Assembly (NCBI GenBank): GCA_025924295.1
Contig: JAICEG010000343.1
Location: 1-5,736, forward strand
Reading direction: 5' to 3'
DNA: 5,736 bases
Source of the DNA: Vicinamibacteria bacterium
GTDB taxonomy: Bacteria > Acidobacteriota > Vicinamibacteria > Vicinamibacterales > UBA2999
Shown: one piece after another, positions 5,579 through 5,736 of the stretch
How positions within the stretch are numbered: the first letter of the stretch is position 1
Layout of the letters: the number at the start of each line of letters is the position of its first letter
Notes under the pieces: generated by a model
The model's database searches: none
What the model saw: only the letters and a program-made list of their open reading frames with translations
Told to the model about the DNA's origin: nothing
Translations under genes and position numbers: made by a program

Positions 5579-5736
5579 GATGTTGGGTGCAGTTCACGTG
5601 CCCGTCCGCCAAGCGCCTCGAGCGCGGCAACGGTGCGCAATTCATGCAGCGCGAGGAGGAACGAGATCGTCGCTTCGGCACCGTGGTTCTCATTGGCCCG
5701 ATCGATGTGCAGCCCATCCCGACAGCCGCCAGTCGA
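5575..5736 (-). CDS. C-terminal end of a probable carbohydrate-active protein, 5' truncated
   Basis: The last 53 codons of a gene that enters from the right edge, in frame with the window end and stopping with TGA at 5577-5575. The peptide reads CRDGLHIDRANENHGAEAT followed by ISFLLALHELRTVAALEALG. The DGL-x-x-DR-x-N-E-N-x-GAE pattern followed by a long hydrophobic helix resembles, from memory, the end of an alpha/alpha-toroid domain in proteins that sit beside GH130 genes and are often annotated as glycosyltransferases or glycosidases. The stop overlaps the GH130 start by four bases (ATGA), so the two genes share a transcript. The catalytic part lies outside the window, so the activity cannot be stated. 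Confidence 0.75.
   Translation of the reverse strand, partial: STGGCRDGLHIDRANENHGAEATISFLLALHELRTVAALEALGGRARELHPTS

Noticed and set aside
1..5736. CRISPR array, tRNA, rRNA, IS element or phage genes
   Set aside because: No regularly spaced long repeats, cloverleaf-like segments, transposase or phage-like proteins were seen on either strand.

Overview
The window is high in GC and gene-dense. It looks like part of an Acidobacteriota chromosome, possibly of the Vicinamibacteria type. The main reason is a permease with two MacB/FtsX halves and no ATPase, the ADOP architecture that is strongly expanded in Acidobacteriota. The Crp/Fnr regulator and the small secreted and zinc-ribbon proteins also resemble proteins I associate with that phylum. 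This assignment is inference from protein character; there is no rRNA or other marker gene.

Layout: positions 1-302 (+) hold the 3' end of a response-regulator receiver domain. Everything else is on the minus strand and is read from right to left. From the right edge there is first the last 53 codons of a gene, probably carbohydrate-related (5575-5736). It is joined by an ATGA overlap to a GH130-type glycosidase/phosphorylase gene (4607-5578), which overlaps a Crp/Fnr-family regulator gene (3940-4623) by 17 nt. After a 162-nt intergenic region rich in short repeats and palindromes comes a second group. This contains a secreted protein of unknown function (3073-3777), an 8-nt gap, a 74-residue zinc-ribbon protein (2840-3064), a 103-nt gap, and an ADOP-type permease (316-2735). 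The permease gene meets the receiver gene tail to tail with 13 nt between them.

The permease gene is broken by a frameshift near 2041. Two overlapping reading frames each encode half of an otherwise normal protein of about 805 residues. Removing two bases from a GAGAGA run restores the whole reading frame, so this is either a recent mutation or a sequencing/assembly error.

How the genes may work together: the right-hand group looks like a translationally coupled carbohydrate (probably mannoside or other oligosaccharide) module carrying its own Crp-like regulator. The middle pair, secreted protein plus zinc ribbon, is tightly coupled and uncharacterised, and is the least explained part of the window. 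I see no phage, IS element, CRISPR array, tRNA or rRNA.
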